A DNA stretch of 64,000 nt from Atherix ibis (GCA_958298945.1 OY282609.1:40996954-41060953), one strand, 5' to 3'; positions 14,501 through 26,922 are shown, numbered from the stretch's first letter. The notes: generated by a model from the sequence alone, not told the origin. Numbers and translations are program-made.

Positions 14501-15093
14501 ATTTACAGCAGATATATTTAGTAGAAATTTCAGTAGAAATTTTCTGTAAAAATTTTTAATAGAAATTTTCAGCAGAAATTTTCAGTTGAAATATTCCGTA
14601 GAAATTTTCAGTACAAATTTTCGGTAGAAAGGTTTAGTGGGAATTATCAGTAGAAATGATCAGCATAAATTTTTAGTGGATATTTTCAGTACAATTTTTC
14701 AGTAGAAATTTTCAGTAGAAACTGTCAGTAGAAATTTTCAGTAGAAATTTTCAGTAGAAATTTGCAGTAGAAATATTCAGTAGAAATTTTCAGTAGAATT
14801 TTTCAGTAGACAGTTTTAGTAGAAATTTTCAGTTGAAATTTTCAGTAGAAATTTTCAGTAGAAATATTCGGTAGAAATATACAGCAGAAATTTTCGGTAG
14901 AAATTTTCAGTAGAAATTTTCAGTAGAAATTGTTAGTAGAAATTTATAGCATATATTTTTAGTAGAAATTTCAGTAGAAATTTTCGGTAAAAATTTTCAA
15001 TAGAAATTTTCAGCAGAAATTTTCAATTGAAATATTCAGCAGAAATTTTCAGTATAAATTTTCGGTAGAAAGATTCAGTGGGAATTATCAGTA
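8532..15093. repeat. 13-bp satellite array, block B
   Basis: This array uses the same unit as block A, with more of the shortened CAGAG units and of GAAATAGTTAGTAG variants. About 16 consecutive perfect units lie at 8868-9076, and about 12 lie in the related stretch at 10510-10660. The stretch starting at 8661 recurs at 10302 (1641 bp away), but the second copy is 52 bp (four units) shorter. The GTTTCTGTAG variant occurs at 10077, 11481 and 12674. The variant order at about 13.5-14.1 kb recurs at 18.0-18.65 kb and 21.85-22.4 kb. Confidence 0.96.
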
Positions 15094-15180
15094 GAGTTTT
15101 TTTTAAATGAGAATAGAGATAAACCTTATGTAGACTAAATAAGAAGATACTGGTTTAACGAATATAGAAATTTTAACTGG
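15094..15180. repeat. Spacer S, right-hand fragment
   Basis: This matches only the last 87 bp or so of spacer S, from the T-rich run before AAATGAGAATAGAG to TTTTAACTGG. The left junction joins a satellite unit directly to the interior of S inside a shared GAG. It is a truncated copy, probably left by a deletion or unequal exchange, and it lies upstream of the matching left-hand fragment at 15815. Confidence 0.88.
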
Positions 15181-15814
15181 AAATTTCAGTAGAAATTTAA
15201 AGTAGACATTTTTAGTAGAAATCTTAAGTCGAAATGTTTAGTCCAATATTTCAGTAGAAATCTTAAGTAGAAATATTCAGTCCAAATTTTCAGTAGAAAT
15301 CTTCAGTAGAAAGGTTTAGTGGGAATTATCAGTAGAAATGATCAGCATAAATTTTTAGTGGATATTTTCAGCAGAAATTTTCAGTACAATTTTTCAGTAG
15401 AAACTTTCAGTAGAAACTCTCAGTAGAAATTTTCAGTAGAAATTTTCAGTAGAAATTTTCAGTAGAAATTTTCAGTAGAAATTTGCAGTTGAAATATTCA
15501 GTAGAAATTTTCAGTAGAATTTTTCAGTAGAAAGTTTTAGGAGAAATTTTCAGTTGAAATTTTCAGTAGAAATTTTCAGTAGAAATATTCGGTTGAAATA
15601 TTCAGCAGAAATTTTCGGTAGAAATTTTCAGTAGAAAGTTTCAGTAGAAATTTTCAGTTGAAATTTTCAGTAGAAATTTTCAGTAGAAATATTCGGTTGA
15701 AATATTCAGCAGAAATTTTCGGTAGAAATTTTCAGTAGAAAGTTTCAGTAGAAATTTTCAGTAAAAATTTTCAGTTGAAATTTTCAGTACAAATTTTCAG
15801 TAGAAATTTTCAGT
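15181..15814. repeat. 13-bp satellite between the two S fragments
   Basis: Satellite units separate the right-hand S fragment from the left-hand one. Two near-identical sub-blocks carrying the AATATTCGGTTG variant (around 15590 and 15690) show a local duplication of about 100 bp. Confidence 0.92.
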
Positions 15815-15894
15815 AAAAGCCATGAATTTGCACTGGAACAACTTGAATATGATGGTGATTAATTCCAAAAAAAATTTCTGATCATATGAAGCAA
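15815..15894. repeat. Spacer S, left-hand fragment
   Basis: This matches the first 80 bp or so of spacer S, beginning AAAAGCCATGAATTTG. It stops inside GATCATATGAAGCA, where it joins a satellite unit. It has one base change (GCACTGG instead of GCGCTGG) and one extra A in the A run relative to most full copies. With the fragment at 15094 it gives an out-of-order pair of S ends. Confidence 0.88.
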
Positions 15895-16770
15895 TTTCCA
15901 GTAGAAATTTTCAGTAGAAATCTTAAGTCGAAATTTTCAGTAGAAATTTTCAGTAGAAATTTTCATTAGAAATTTTCAGTAGAAATTTACAGTAGAAATT
16001 TTCACTGGAAATTTTCAATTGAAATTTTCAGTAGAAATTTTCAGTAGAAATTTTCACTAGAAATTTTCAGTAGAAATTTTCAGTAGAAATTTTCAGTAGA
16101 AATTTTCAGTAGAAATTTCAGTAGAAATTTTCAGTAGAAATTGTTAGTAGAAATTTACAGCAGATATTTTTAGTAGAAATTTCAGTAGAAATTTTCGGTA
16201 AAAATTTTCAATAGAAATTTTCAGCAGAAATTTTCAATTGAAATATTCAGCAGAAATTTTCAGTATAAATTTTCGGTAGAAAGGTTCAGTGGGAATTATC
16301 AGTAGAAATGATCAGCATAAATTTTTAGTGGAAATTATCAGTAGAAATTTTTAGTACAAATTTTTAGTAGAAATTTTCAGTAAAAACTGTCAGTAGAAAT
16401 TTTCAGTAGAAATTTTCAGTAGAAATTTTCAGTAGAAATTTTCAGTAGAAATTTTGAGTAGAAATTTTCAGTAGAAATTTTCAGTAGAAATTTTCAGTAG
16501 AAATTTTCAGTAGAAATTTTCAGTAGAAATTTTCTGTAGAAATTTTCAGTAGAAATTTTCAGTAGAAATTTGCAGTAGAAATATTCAGTAGAAATTTTCA
16601 GTAGAATTTTCAGTAGAAAGTTTTAGTAGAAATTTTCAGTTGAAATTTTCAGTAGAAATTTTCAGTAGAAATATTCGGTAGAAATATTCTGCAGAAATTT
16701 TCGGTAGAAATTTTTAGTAGAAAGTTTCAGTAGAAATTTTCAGTAGAAATTTTCAGTAGAAATTTTCAGT
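15895..16770. repeat. 13-bp satellite before S copy 2
   Basis: Satellite units lead into spacer S copy 2. The last 200 bp or so (from the AAATTTGCAGTAG variant near 16560) match 20400-20615, so the left breakpoint of the 3.82-kb tandem duplication lies in this block. Confidence 0.93.
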
Positions 16771-17051
16771 AAAAGCCATGAATTTGCGCTGGAACAACTT
16801 GAATATGATGGTGATTAATTCCAAAAAAATTATCTGATCATATGAAGCATAATTTCATCTCTCGGAATAGATAAATAAATAAAATTATCATCACTGGGAT
16901 GATGCCAATCTACAAATTATTCACTAGTAAAAGTGACAATTTGCTATTGTTTATGATTGGTTATGAGTTTTTTTTAAATGAGAATAGAGATAAACCTTAT
17001 GTAGACTAAATAAGAAGATACTGGTTTAACGAATATAGAAATTTTAACTGG
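16771..17051. repeat. Spacer S, full copy 2
   Basis: This is a 281-bp copy. The hairpin ATCATC-ACTGG-GATGAT is perfect here (16887-16903). It is the first S of the upstream 3.82-kb duplicated block and corresponds to the copy at 20616. Confidence 0.94.
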
Positions 17052-17658
17052 AAATTTCAGTAGAAATTTAAAGTAGACATTTTAAGTAGAAATCTTAAGT
17101 CGAAATGTTTAGTCCAATATTTCAATAGAAATCTTAAGTAGAAATATTCAGTCCAAATTTTCAGTAGAAATCTTAAGTAGAAATTTTCAGTAGAAATGTC
17201 AGTAGAAATTTACAGTAGACATTTTTAGTAGAAATTTTGAGTAGAAATTTTGAGTAGATGTTTCCAGTAGAAATTATCAGTAGAAATTATCAATAAAAAT
17301 TTTCATTAGAAATTTTCAGTAAAAATTTTCAGTAGAAAGTTTCAGTAGAAATTTTCAGTAGAAATTTTCTGTAGAAATTTTCGGTAGAAATTTTCTGTAG
17401 AAATTTTCAGTAGAAATTTTCAGTAGAAATTTGCAGTAGAAATATTTAGTAGAATTTTTCAGTAGAAATTTTCAGAAGAAATTTCCAGTAGAAAGTTTTA
17501 GTAGAAATTTTCAGTTGAAATTTTCAGTAGAAATTTTCAGTAGAAATTTTCAGTAGAAATATTCGGTAGAAATATTCTGCAGAAATTTTCGGGAGAAATT
17601 TTCAGTAGAAAGTTTCAGTAGAAATTTTCAGTAGAAATTTTCAGTAGAAATTTTCAGT
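17052..17658. repeat. 13-bp satellite between S copies 2 and 3
   Basis: This is about 607 bp of satellite. The corresponding interval in the downstream duplicate (20897-21477) is 26 bp, or two units, shorter. Confidence 0.94.
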
Positions 17659-17939
17659 AAAAGCCATGAATTTGCGCTGGAACAACTTGAATATGATGGT
17701 GATTAATTCCAAAAAAATTATCTGATCATATGAAGCATAATTTCATCTCTCGGAATAGATAAATAAATAAAATTATCATCACTGGGATGATGCCAATCTA
17801 CAAATTATTCACTAGTAAAAGTGACAATTTGCTATTGTTTATGTTTGGTTATGAGTTTTTTTTAAATGAGAATAGAGATAAACCTTATGTAGACTAAATA
17901 AAAAGATACTGGTTTAACGAATATAGACATTTTAACTGG
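17659..17939. repeat. Spacer S, full copy 3
   Basis: This 281-bp copy differs from copy 2 by a few bases (for example GTTTATGTTTGG and TAAAAAGATAC). These differences are shared with the copy at 21478, which shows that copies 3 and 5 are partners in the 3.82-kb duplication. Confidence 0.94.
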
Positions 17940-20615
17940 AAATTCCAGTAGAAATTTAAAGTAGACATTTTTAGTAGAAATCTTAAGTAGAAATGTTTAG
18001 TCCAATATTTCAGTAGAAATCTTAAGTAGAAATATTCGGTAGAAATATTCAGAAGAAATTTTCGGTAGAAATTTTCAGTAGAAAGTTTCAGTAGAAATTT
18101 TCAGTAGAAATTGTCATTAGAAATTTACAGTAGACATTTTTAGTAGAAATTATTAGTAGAAATTTTGGGTAGATGTTTCCAGTAGAAATTTTAGTAGAAA
18201 TAGTAGATATTTTCAATAAGAATTTTCAGAGAAATGTTCAGTAGAAATTTTCAGAGAAATTTTCAGTAGAAATTTAAAATAGAAATTTTCAGTAGAAATT
18301 TTCTTTAGAAATTTTGAATCGAATGTGTCAGTAGAAATTTTCAATAGAAATTTACAGTAAAATTTTTCAGTAAAAATAGTGAGTAGAAATTTTCAGTAGG
18401 AATTTTCAGAGAAATTTTCAGTAGAAATTTTCATTAGAAATTTTCAATACAAATTTTCAGTAGAAATTTTCAGTGGAAATTTTTACTAGAAATGTTCAGT
18501 AGCAATTTTCAGTAGAAATTTACAATAGAAATTTTCAGTAAAAATTTGTAGCTGATATGTTTAGTAGAAAATTTCAACAGAAATTTTCATTAAAAATTTC
18601 CAGTAGAAATTTTCAGTAGAAATCTTAAGTCGACATTTTCAGTAGAAATTTTCAGTAGAAATTTTCATTAGAAATTTTCATTAGAAATTTTCAGTAGAAA
18701 TTTACAGTAGAAATTTTCACTGGAAATTTTCAGTAGAAATTTTCAGTAGAAATTTTCAGTAGAAATTTTCTGTAGAAATTTTCAGTAGAAATTTTCTGTA
18801 GAAATTTTCAGCACAAAATTTTCTGTAGAAATTTTCAGTTGAAAATTTCTGTAGATAATTTCAGTAGAAATTGTCAGTAAAAATTTACAGTAAATATTTT
18901 TAGTAGAAATTTCAGTTGAAATTTTCAGTAAAAATTTTCAATAGAAATTTTCAGCAGAAATTTTCATTTGAAATATTCAGCAGAAACTTTCAGTACAAAT
19001 TTTCGGTAAAAAGGTTCAGTGGGAATTATCAGTAGAAATGATCAGCATAAATTTTTAGTGGAAATTTTGAGTAGAAATGTTCAGTAGAAATTTTCAGTAG
19101 AAATTTTCGGTAGAAATTTTCTGTAGAAATTTCCAGTAGCAATTTTCTGTAGAATTTTTCAGGAGAAATTTTCTGTAGAAATTTTCAGTTGAAAATTTCA
19201 GTAGAAATTGTCAGTAGAAATTTACAGTTTACATTTTTAGTAGAAATTTCAGTAGAAATTTTCAGTAGAAATTTTCAATCGAAATTTTCACCAGAAATTT
19301 TCAGTTGCAACATTCAGCAGAAATTGTTAGTGAAAATTTTCGGTAGAAAGTTTCAGTGGGAATTTTCAGTAGAAATTTTCAAACGAAATTTTTCTAGAAA
19401 TTTTTAATAGAAATTTTCAGTAGAAATTTTCAGAGAAATTTTCAGAAAAAATTTTCATTAGACATTTTCAGAGAAATTATCAGTAGAAATTTAAGTGGAA
19501 ATTTCAGTAGAAATCTTAAGTAGAAATTTTCAGTCCAAATTTTCAGTAGAAATATGAAGTAGAAATTTTCAGTCCAAATTTTCAGTAGAAATCTTAAGTA
19601 GAAATTTTCAGTAGAAATTTTCAGTAGAAATTATCAGTAGAAATTTACAATAGACATTTTTAGTATAAATTTTTAGTAGAAATTTTGAGTAGATGTTTCC
19701 AGTAGAAATTTCAGTAGAAATTATCAATAGAAATTATCAATAAAAAGTTTTATTAGAAATTTTCAGTAGAAATTTTCAGTAGAAATATTCAGCAGAAATT
19801 TTCAGTAGAAATTTTCGGTAGAAATTTTCAGTAGAAATTTTCAGTAGAAATTTTTAGTAGATATTTTCAGCAGAAATTTTTAGTAGAAATTTTCAGTAGA
19901 AATTTTTTCTGTAGAAATAGTTAGTAGATATTTTCAGTAAGAATTTTCAGAGAAATGTTCAGTAGAAATTTTCAGAGAAATTTTCGTTAGAAATTTTTAG
20001 TAGAAATTGCAATAGAAATTTCTTTAGAAATTTTGAATAGAATGTTTCAGTAGAAATTTTCAATAAAAATTTCCAGTAAAATTTTTCAGTAGAAATAGTA
20101 AGTAAAAATTTTCAGCAGGAATTTTCAGAGAAATTCTTAGTAGAAAATTTTCAGTAGAAATTTTCAAGAAGTTTTCAATAAAAATTTCAGCAGAAATTTT
20201 CAGAGAAATTTTCAGTAGAAATTTTAAGAGAAGTTTTCAGTAGAAATTTACAGAGAAATTTTCAGTTGAAATTTTGAGAGAAATTTTCAATAGAAATTTT
20301 CATTGGAAATTTTCAGAGAAATTTTCAGTAGAAATTTTAAGTAGAAATTTTCAGTAGAAATTTTCTTTAGAAATTTTCAGTAGAAATTTTCAGTAGAAAT
20401 TTTCAGTAGAAATTTGCAGTAGAAATATTCAGTAGAAATTTTCAGTAGAAATTTCCAGTAGAAAGTTTTAGTAGAAATTTTCAGTTGAAATTTTCAGTAG
20501 AAATTTTCAGTAGAAATATTCGGTAGAAATATTCTGCAGAAATTTTCGGTAGAAATTTTTAGTAGAAAGTTTCAGTAGAAATTTTCAGTAGAAATTTTCA
20601 GTAGAAATTTTCAGT
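17940..20615. repeat. 13-bp satellite, body of the upstream 3.82-kb block
   Basis: This is satellite with many variant units whose order matches 21759-24195 at a constant offset of 3819 bp up to about 20377, after which the copies diverge. The open stretch at 19189-19407 (72 codons) and its partner at 23008-23226 are satellite translations, not genes: variant units have simply lost the TAG. Confidence 0.95.
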
Positions 20616-20896
20616 AAAAGCCATGAATTTGCGCTGGAACAACTTGAATATGATGGTGATTAATTCCAAAAAAATTATCTGATCATATGAAGCATAATTT
20701 CATCTCTCGGAATAGATAAATAAATAAAATTATCATCACTGGGATGATGCCAATCTACAAATTATTCACTAGTAAAAGTGACAATTTGCTATTGTTTATG
20801 ATTGGTTATGAGTTTTTTTAAAATGAGAATAGAGATAAACCTTATGTAGACTAAATAAGAAGATACTGGTTTAACGAATATAGAAATTTTAACTGG
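20616..20896. repeat. Spacer S, full copy 4
   Basis: This is a 281-bp copy matching copy 2. One homopolymer boundary differs (seven T and four A instead of eight T and three A) without changing the total length. Confidence 0.94.
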
Positions 20897-21477
20897 AAAT
20901 TTCAGTAGAAATTTAAAGTAGACATTTTAAGTAGAAATCTTAAGTCGAAATGTTTAGTCCAATATTTCAATAGAAATCTTAAGTAGAAATATTCAGTCCA
21001 AATTTTCAGTAGAAATCTTAAGTAGAAATTTTCAGTAGAAATGTCAGTAGAAATTTACAGTAGACATTTTTAGTAGAAATTTTGAGTAGAAATTTTGAGT
21101 AGATGTTTCCAGTAGAAATTATCAGTAGAAATTATCAATAAAAATTTTCATTAGAAATTTTCAGTAAAAATTTTCAGTAGAAAGTTTCAGTAGAAATTTT
21201 CAGTAGAAATTTTCTGTAGAAATTTTCAGTAGAAATTTTCTGTAGAAATTTTCAGTAGAAATTTTCAGTAGAAATTTGCAGTAGAAATATTTAGTAGAAT
21301 TTTTCAGTAGAAATTTTCAGAAGAAATTTCCAGTAGAAAGTTTTAGTAGAAATTCTCAGTTGAAATTTTCAGTAGAAATTTTCAGTAGAAATATTCGGTA
21401 GAAATATTCTGCAGAAATTTTCGGGAGAAATTTTCAGTAGAAAGTTTCAGTAGAAATTTTCAGTAGAAATTTTCAGT
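20897..21477. repeat. 13-bp satellite between S copies 4 and 5
   Basis: This is the counterpart of 17052-17658, two units (26 bp) shorter. The loss of a whole number of units fits in-register unequal exchange or slippage. Confidence 0.94.
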
Positions 21478-21758
21478 AAAAGCCATGAATTTGCGCTGGA
21501 ACAACTTGAATATGATGGTGATTAATTCCAAAAAAATTATCTGATCATATGAAGCATAATTTCATCTCTCGGAATAGATAAATAAATAAAATTATCATCA
21601 CTGGGATGATGCCAATCTACAAATTATTCACTAGTAAAAGTGACAATTTGCTATTGTTTATGTTTGGTTATGAGTTTTTTTTAAATGAGAATAGAGATAA
21701 ACCTTATGTAGACTAAATAAAAAGATACTGGTTTAACGAATATAGACATTTTAACTGG
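21478..21758. repeat. Spacer S, full copy 5
   Basis: This is a 281-bp copy with the same private variants as copy 3 (17659), as expected for the downstream half of the 3.82-kb duplication. Confidence 0.94.
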
Positions 21759-24700
21759 AAATTCCAGTAGAAATTTAAAGTAGACATTTTTAGTAGAAAT
21801 CTTAAGTAGAAATGTTTAGTCCAATATTTCAGTAGAAATCTTAAGTAGAAATATTCGGTAGAAATATTCAGAAGAAATTTTCGGTAGAAATTTTCAGTAG
21901 AAAGTTTCAGTAGAAATTTTCAGTAGAAATTGTCATTAGAAATTTACAGTAGACATTTTTAGTAGAAATTATTAGTAGAAATTTTGGGTAGATGTTTCCA
22001 GTAGAAATTTTAGTAGAAATAGTAGATATTTTCAATAAGAATTTTCAGAGAAATGTTCAGTAGAAATTTTCAGAGAAATTTTCAGTAGAAATTTAAAATA
22101 GAAATTTTCAGTAGAAATTTTCTTTAGAAATTTTGAATCGAATGTGTCAGTAGAAATTTTCAATAGAAATTTACAGTAAAATTTTTCAGTAAAAATAGTG
22201 AGTAAAAATTTTCAGTAGGAATTTTCAGAGAAATTTTCAGTAGAAATTTTCATTAGAAATTTTCAATACAAATTTTCAGTAGAAATTTTCAGTGGAAATT
22301 TTTACTAGAAATGTTCAGTAGCAATTTTCAGTAGAAATTTACAATAGAAATTTTCAGTAAAAATTTGTAGCTGATATGTTTAGTAGAAAATTTCAACAGA
22401 AATTTTCATTAAAAATTTCCAGTAGAAATTTTCAGTAGAAATCTTAAGTCGAAATTTTCAGTAGAAATTTTCAGTAGAAAATTTCATTAGAAATTTTCAG
22501 TAGAAATTTTCAGTAGAAATTTACAGTAGAAATTTTCACTGGAAATTTTCAGTAGAAATTTTCAGTAGAAATTTTCAGCAGAAATTTTCAGTAGAAATTT
22601 TCAGTAGCAATTTTCTGTAGAAATTTTCAGCACAAAATTTTCTGTAGAAATTTTCAGTTGAAAATTTCTGTAGATAATTTCAGTAGAAATTGTCAGTAGA
22701 AATTTACAGTAAATATTTTTAGTAGAAATTTCAGTTGAAATTTTCAGTAAAAATTTTCAATAGAAATTTTCAGCAGAAATTTTCATTTGAAATATTCAGC
22801 AGAAACTTTCAGTACAAATTTTCGGTAAAAAGGTTCAGTGGGAATTATCAGTAGAAATGATCAGCATAAATTTTTAGTGGAAATTTTGAGTAGAAATGTT
22901 CAGTAGAAATTTTCAGTAGAAATTTTCGGTAGAAATTTTCTGTAGAAATTTCCAGTAGCAATTTTCTGTAGAATTTTTCAAGAGAAATTTTCTGTAGAAA
23001 TTTTCAGTTGAAAATTTCAGTAGAAATTGTCAGTAGAAATTTACAGTTTACATTTTTAGTAGAAATTTCAGTAGAAATTTTCAGTAGAAATTTTCAATCG
23101 AAATTTTCACCAGAAATTTTCAGTTGCAACATTCAGCAGAAATTGTTTGTGAAAATTTTCGGTAGAAAGTTTCAGTGGGAATTTTCAGTAGAAATTTTCA
23201 AACGAAATTTTTCTAGAAATTTTTAATAGAAATTTTCAGTAGAAATTTTCAGAGAAATTTTCAGAAAAAATTTTCATTAGACATTTTCAGAGAAATTATC
23301 AGTAGAAATTTAAGTGGAAATTTCAGTAGAAATCTTAAGTAGAAATTTTCAGTCCAAATTTTCAGTAGAAATATGAAGTAGAAATTTTCAGTCCAAATTT
23401 TCAGTAGAAATCTTAAGTAGAAATTTTCAGTAGAAATTTTCAGTAGAAATTATCAGTAGAAATTTACAATAGACATTTTTAGTATAAATTTTTAGTAGAA
23501 ATTTTGAGTAGATGTTTCCAGTAGAAATTTCAGTAGAAATTATCAATAGAAATTATCAATAAAAAGTTTTATTAGAAATTTTCAGTAGAAATTTTCAGTA
23601 GAAATATTCAGCAGAAATTTTCAGTAGAAATTTTCGGTAGAAATTTTCAGTAGAAATTTTCAGTAGAAATTTTTAGTAGATATTTTCAGCAGAAATTTTT
23701 AGTAGAAATTTTCAGTAGAAATTTTTTCTGTAGAAATAGTTAGTAGATATTTTCAGTAAGAATTTTCAGAGAAATGTTCAGTAGAAATTTTCAGAGAAAT
23801 TTTCGTTAGAAATTTTTAGTAGAAATTGCAATAGAAATTTCTTTAGAAATTTTGAATAGAATGTTTCAGTAGAAATTTTCAATAAAAATTTACAGTAAAA
23901 TTTTTCAGTAGAAATAGTAAGTAAAAATTTTCAGTAGGAATTTTCAGAGAAATTCTTAGTAGAAAATTTTCAGTAGAAATTTTCAAGAAGTTTTCAATAA
24001 AAATTTCAGTAGAAATTTTCAGAGAAATTTTCAGTAGAAATTTTAAGAGAAGTTTTCGGTAGAAATTTACAGAGAAATTTTCAGTTGAAATTTTGAGAGA
24101 AATTTTCAATAGAAATTTTCATTGGAAATTTTCAGAGAAATTTTCAGTAGAAATTTTAAGTAGAAATTTTCAGTAGAAATTTTCTTTAGAAATTTTGAAT
24201 ATAATGTTTCAGTAGAAATTTTCAATAGAAATTTACAGTAAAATTTTTTCAGTAGAAAAAGTTAGTAGAAATTTTCAGTAGGAATTTTCAGAGAAATTTT
24301 CAGTAGAAATTTTCATTAGAAATTTTCAGTACAAATTTTCAGTATAAATTTTCAGTGGAAATTTTTAGTAGAAATGTTCAGTAGCAATTTTCAGTAGAAA
24401 TTAACAATAGAAATTTTCAGTAAAAATTTGTAGCTGATATGTTTAGTAGAAAATTTCTGTAGAAATTTTCATTAGAAATTTCCAGTAGAAATTTTCAGTA
24501 GAAATCTTAAGTAGAAATTTTCAGTAGAAATTTTCAGTAGAAATTTTCAGTAGAAATTTTCAGTAGAAATTTTCAGTAGAAATTTTCAGTAGAAATTTTC
24601 AGTAGAAATTTTCAGTAGAAATTTTCATTAGAAATTTTCAGTAGAAATTTTCATTAGAAATTTTCATTAGAAATTTTCATTAGAAATTTTCATTAGAAAT

Positions 24701-25136
24701 TTTCAGTAGAAATTTTCAGTAGAAATTTTCACTGGAAATTTTCACTGGAAATTTTCACTGGAAATTTTCACTGGACATTTTCAGTAGAAATTTTCAGTAG
24801 AAATTTCCAGTATAAATTTTCAGTAGAAATTTTCTGTAGAAATTTTCTGAAGAAATTTTCAGTAGCAATTTTCTGTAGAAATTTTCAGTAGAAATTTTCA
24901 GTAGAAATTTTCTGTAGAACTTTTCAATAGAAATTTTCAGCAGAAGTTTTCAGTTGAAATATTCAGCAGAAATTTTCAGTACAAATTTTCGGTAAAAAGG
25001 TTCAGTGGGAATTATTAGTAGAAATGATCAGCATAAATTTTTAGTGAAAATTGTTAGTACAAATTTTCAATAGAAATTTTCAGTAGAAATATTCAGCAGA
25101 AATTTTCGGTAGAAATTTTCAGTAGAAATTTTCAGT
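21759..25136. repeat. 13-bp satellite, up to U copy 1
   Basis: The first 2.4 kb or so duplicate 17940-20377. The stretch from about 23.8 kb onward is related to 34134-36346 instead. Near 24.6 kb there are runs of the CATTAG variant, and at 24727-24778 four successive CACTGG units. The block ends at AAAAGCCATGAATTT, the same sequence at which spacer S starts. Confidence 0.95.
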
Positions 25137-26559
25137 AAAAGCCATGAATTTTGATTTATTGCGAGAAAAGTTTGGCAAATCGATGCAGATGTGTGATCTC
25201 CAAATAAGTTCTGATTTAATACATTTGGACTTCTTTTTGTAGTGTTAGTTGAAGTAAATGATGTATTAAAATTGAATATTAAAAACCAAATACGTGAAAT
25301 AAAGGGATTTACTATACAAGGTGGGCGAAAATTGAAACCGCCGTATTCGGTTCTGTAAACGGAACGGAGGAGTCTATTTGAATAATGTTATTTTTAGAAA
25401 ATATTGTATCAATTTTACTCAAAATCAAATAATAAATTTTGCTTTGCCACATTCCTTTCTTATTTTATTTGAAAAAAAAACATATTACCCTTATTGAAAA
25501 ATCATGTATGATTTCAATATTTTAACAGTTATTCCCGCTCAGTAATTCTGTAATCAATTAGATGAATACTATATATATAGGCAGACATATAACTGAAGCA
25601 TGAGCTTTTCTAAACAGTACGACATTGCCCAAAATCATTCAATTTTAGAAAAGGTGAAAGAAGTTCACAATAGAAATTTGAAGAAAATCTATAGAAAATA
25701 ATAATCAAAATATTTAGTTAAATGTTAAAATAAATTTTATATTGTATAATCTAAATAGCAGAAATATGTACTGTCTTAACTAAACTATACAGTCATTTCC
25801 ACAATATTCAACATTACTATTTTTTCAAGAACAATATATTTTAAAGTTTTAAATGGTATTTTATGCATAATATTTTTTTTAAATTAGGCAAATATTTTAA
25901 TAATAAAATATAGTAATATATAAACAGAATAGAAGAATACCTTTTTTTAGTCACTATATGACCTGTAGTTTTTATGGAAAATAACAGTTTTTAAATAAAA
26001 AACAACTACAATATTATTTCAAAAATTAACTCGCACATGATTTGTTTTACGAACTCTACCATTTTCGTCTCCCGGTGGTTTCGTTTTTTGGTTTCTGTAT
26101 TTTTTTAATTAAATTTTTTTTGTTTCCAAATTTTATCCTACTTCTAATTTAAATATTTTCCATAACCATTCTTCATTTCCTCATATAGCCTACAATTTTT
26201 TTTTGATTAAATATTTTTTTTTAATGAATAAATTTTTTATTTATTTTTTAAGTACAGATTTAAAACAAGCGTAGCTAATTGGTTTATATTTAACATGGTG
26301 AGCTGTGAAATAAACATTTAACACTGTAAAAACATATTAAAAATAGATTAAAATAAGAAAAATTTTTAGTTTTAAAAAATTAAATAAATTAATTTATTAA
26401 AATATATAGTTAACTAAACTAAGATAAATTAAATTATATAATTAAGATAAACTAAGATAATTATTATAAGTGTACAATTAATTAAAAAAAAACAAATCGA
26501 TTAGATTTAGTATTTTATAACAAATAATAATTAACAAAAAATAAGAATAATAAATGTCT
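25137..26559. repeat. U copy 1, left part (segmental duplication, interrupted by LINE)
   Basis: This is about 1.42 kb of A/T-rich non-satellite sequence that recurs at 36347-37770 with roughly ten base differences by eye (about 99% identical). It begins with the AAAAGCCATGAATTT motif shared with spacer S and then differs from S completely. I found no protein-coding segment, RNA gene or element terminus. The last 15 bp (26545-26559) are the left target-site duplication of the LINE. Confidence 0.92.
26545..26559. repeat. Left target-site duplication of the LINE (15 bp)
   Basis: GAATAATAAATGTCT is followed at once by the T run that is the poly(A) tail of the minus-strand LINE. It is identical to 33579-33593 and to the unoccupied site at 37756-37770, so the insertion boundaries are fixed to the base. 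Confidence 0.95.
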
Positions 26560-26922
26560 TTTTTTTTATAGTTTCATTTATTTATTATTCAGTAATAGTG
26601 GTGTTCATATGAAACTTACAACTAAAGAACCCCTGTAGATTTTTATTTTTCTTAACCTACTGATTCACGATGGAATACTCTAGGTTACTTAAGCTATTAT
26701 ATTATTACAAGGTTTTTCCTAAGTCCATTAATATATTGAAATTTAAGTTTCTCTAATTATCTATTATATTTTTTTTTAACATATACTACTAAAAATTTAA
26801 AAAAACGTAGTCCATTTATTATTGTTTTTATATTGTTACTTAGACTAAAAGAAAGAATTTACACCTTATTTACAACTACCCATACCCAGCACTTATAACT
26901 AATCCCATACCCAACACTTTGT
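26560..26922 (-). other. LINE 3' untranslated region and A tail
   Basis: This lies between the last stop of the ORF2 frame (at 26923) and the target duplication. It is A/T rich with no open frame of note. On the minus strand it ends in about eight A residues, a short tail typical of target-primed insertions. Confidence 0.7.

Noticed and set aside
19189..23226. Repeated 72-codon open frames (19189-19407 and 23008-23226) with a periodic KISVEIFSRNFQ-like peptide
   Set aside because: They are translations of the 13-bp satellite in variants that have lost the TAG. The period of 13 codons (39 nt) is purely a result of the repeat length, and the two copies are products of the 3.82-kb duplication.
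23879..24109. Minus-strand 76-codon open frame of Lys/Ile/Ser/Thr-rich repeats
   Set aside because: This is the same satellite read on the other strand. It has no independent coding signal.
1..25136. CRISPR-like array, because short repeats alternate with spacers
   Set aside because: The repeats are head-to-tail without unique spacers of constant size, the setting is eukaryotic, and no cas genes are present. S is a single repeated sequence, not a set of different spacers.
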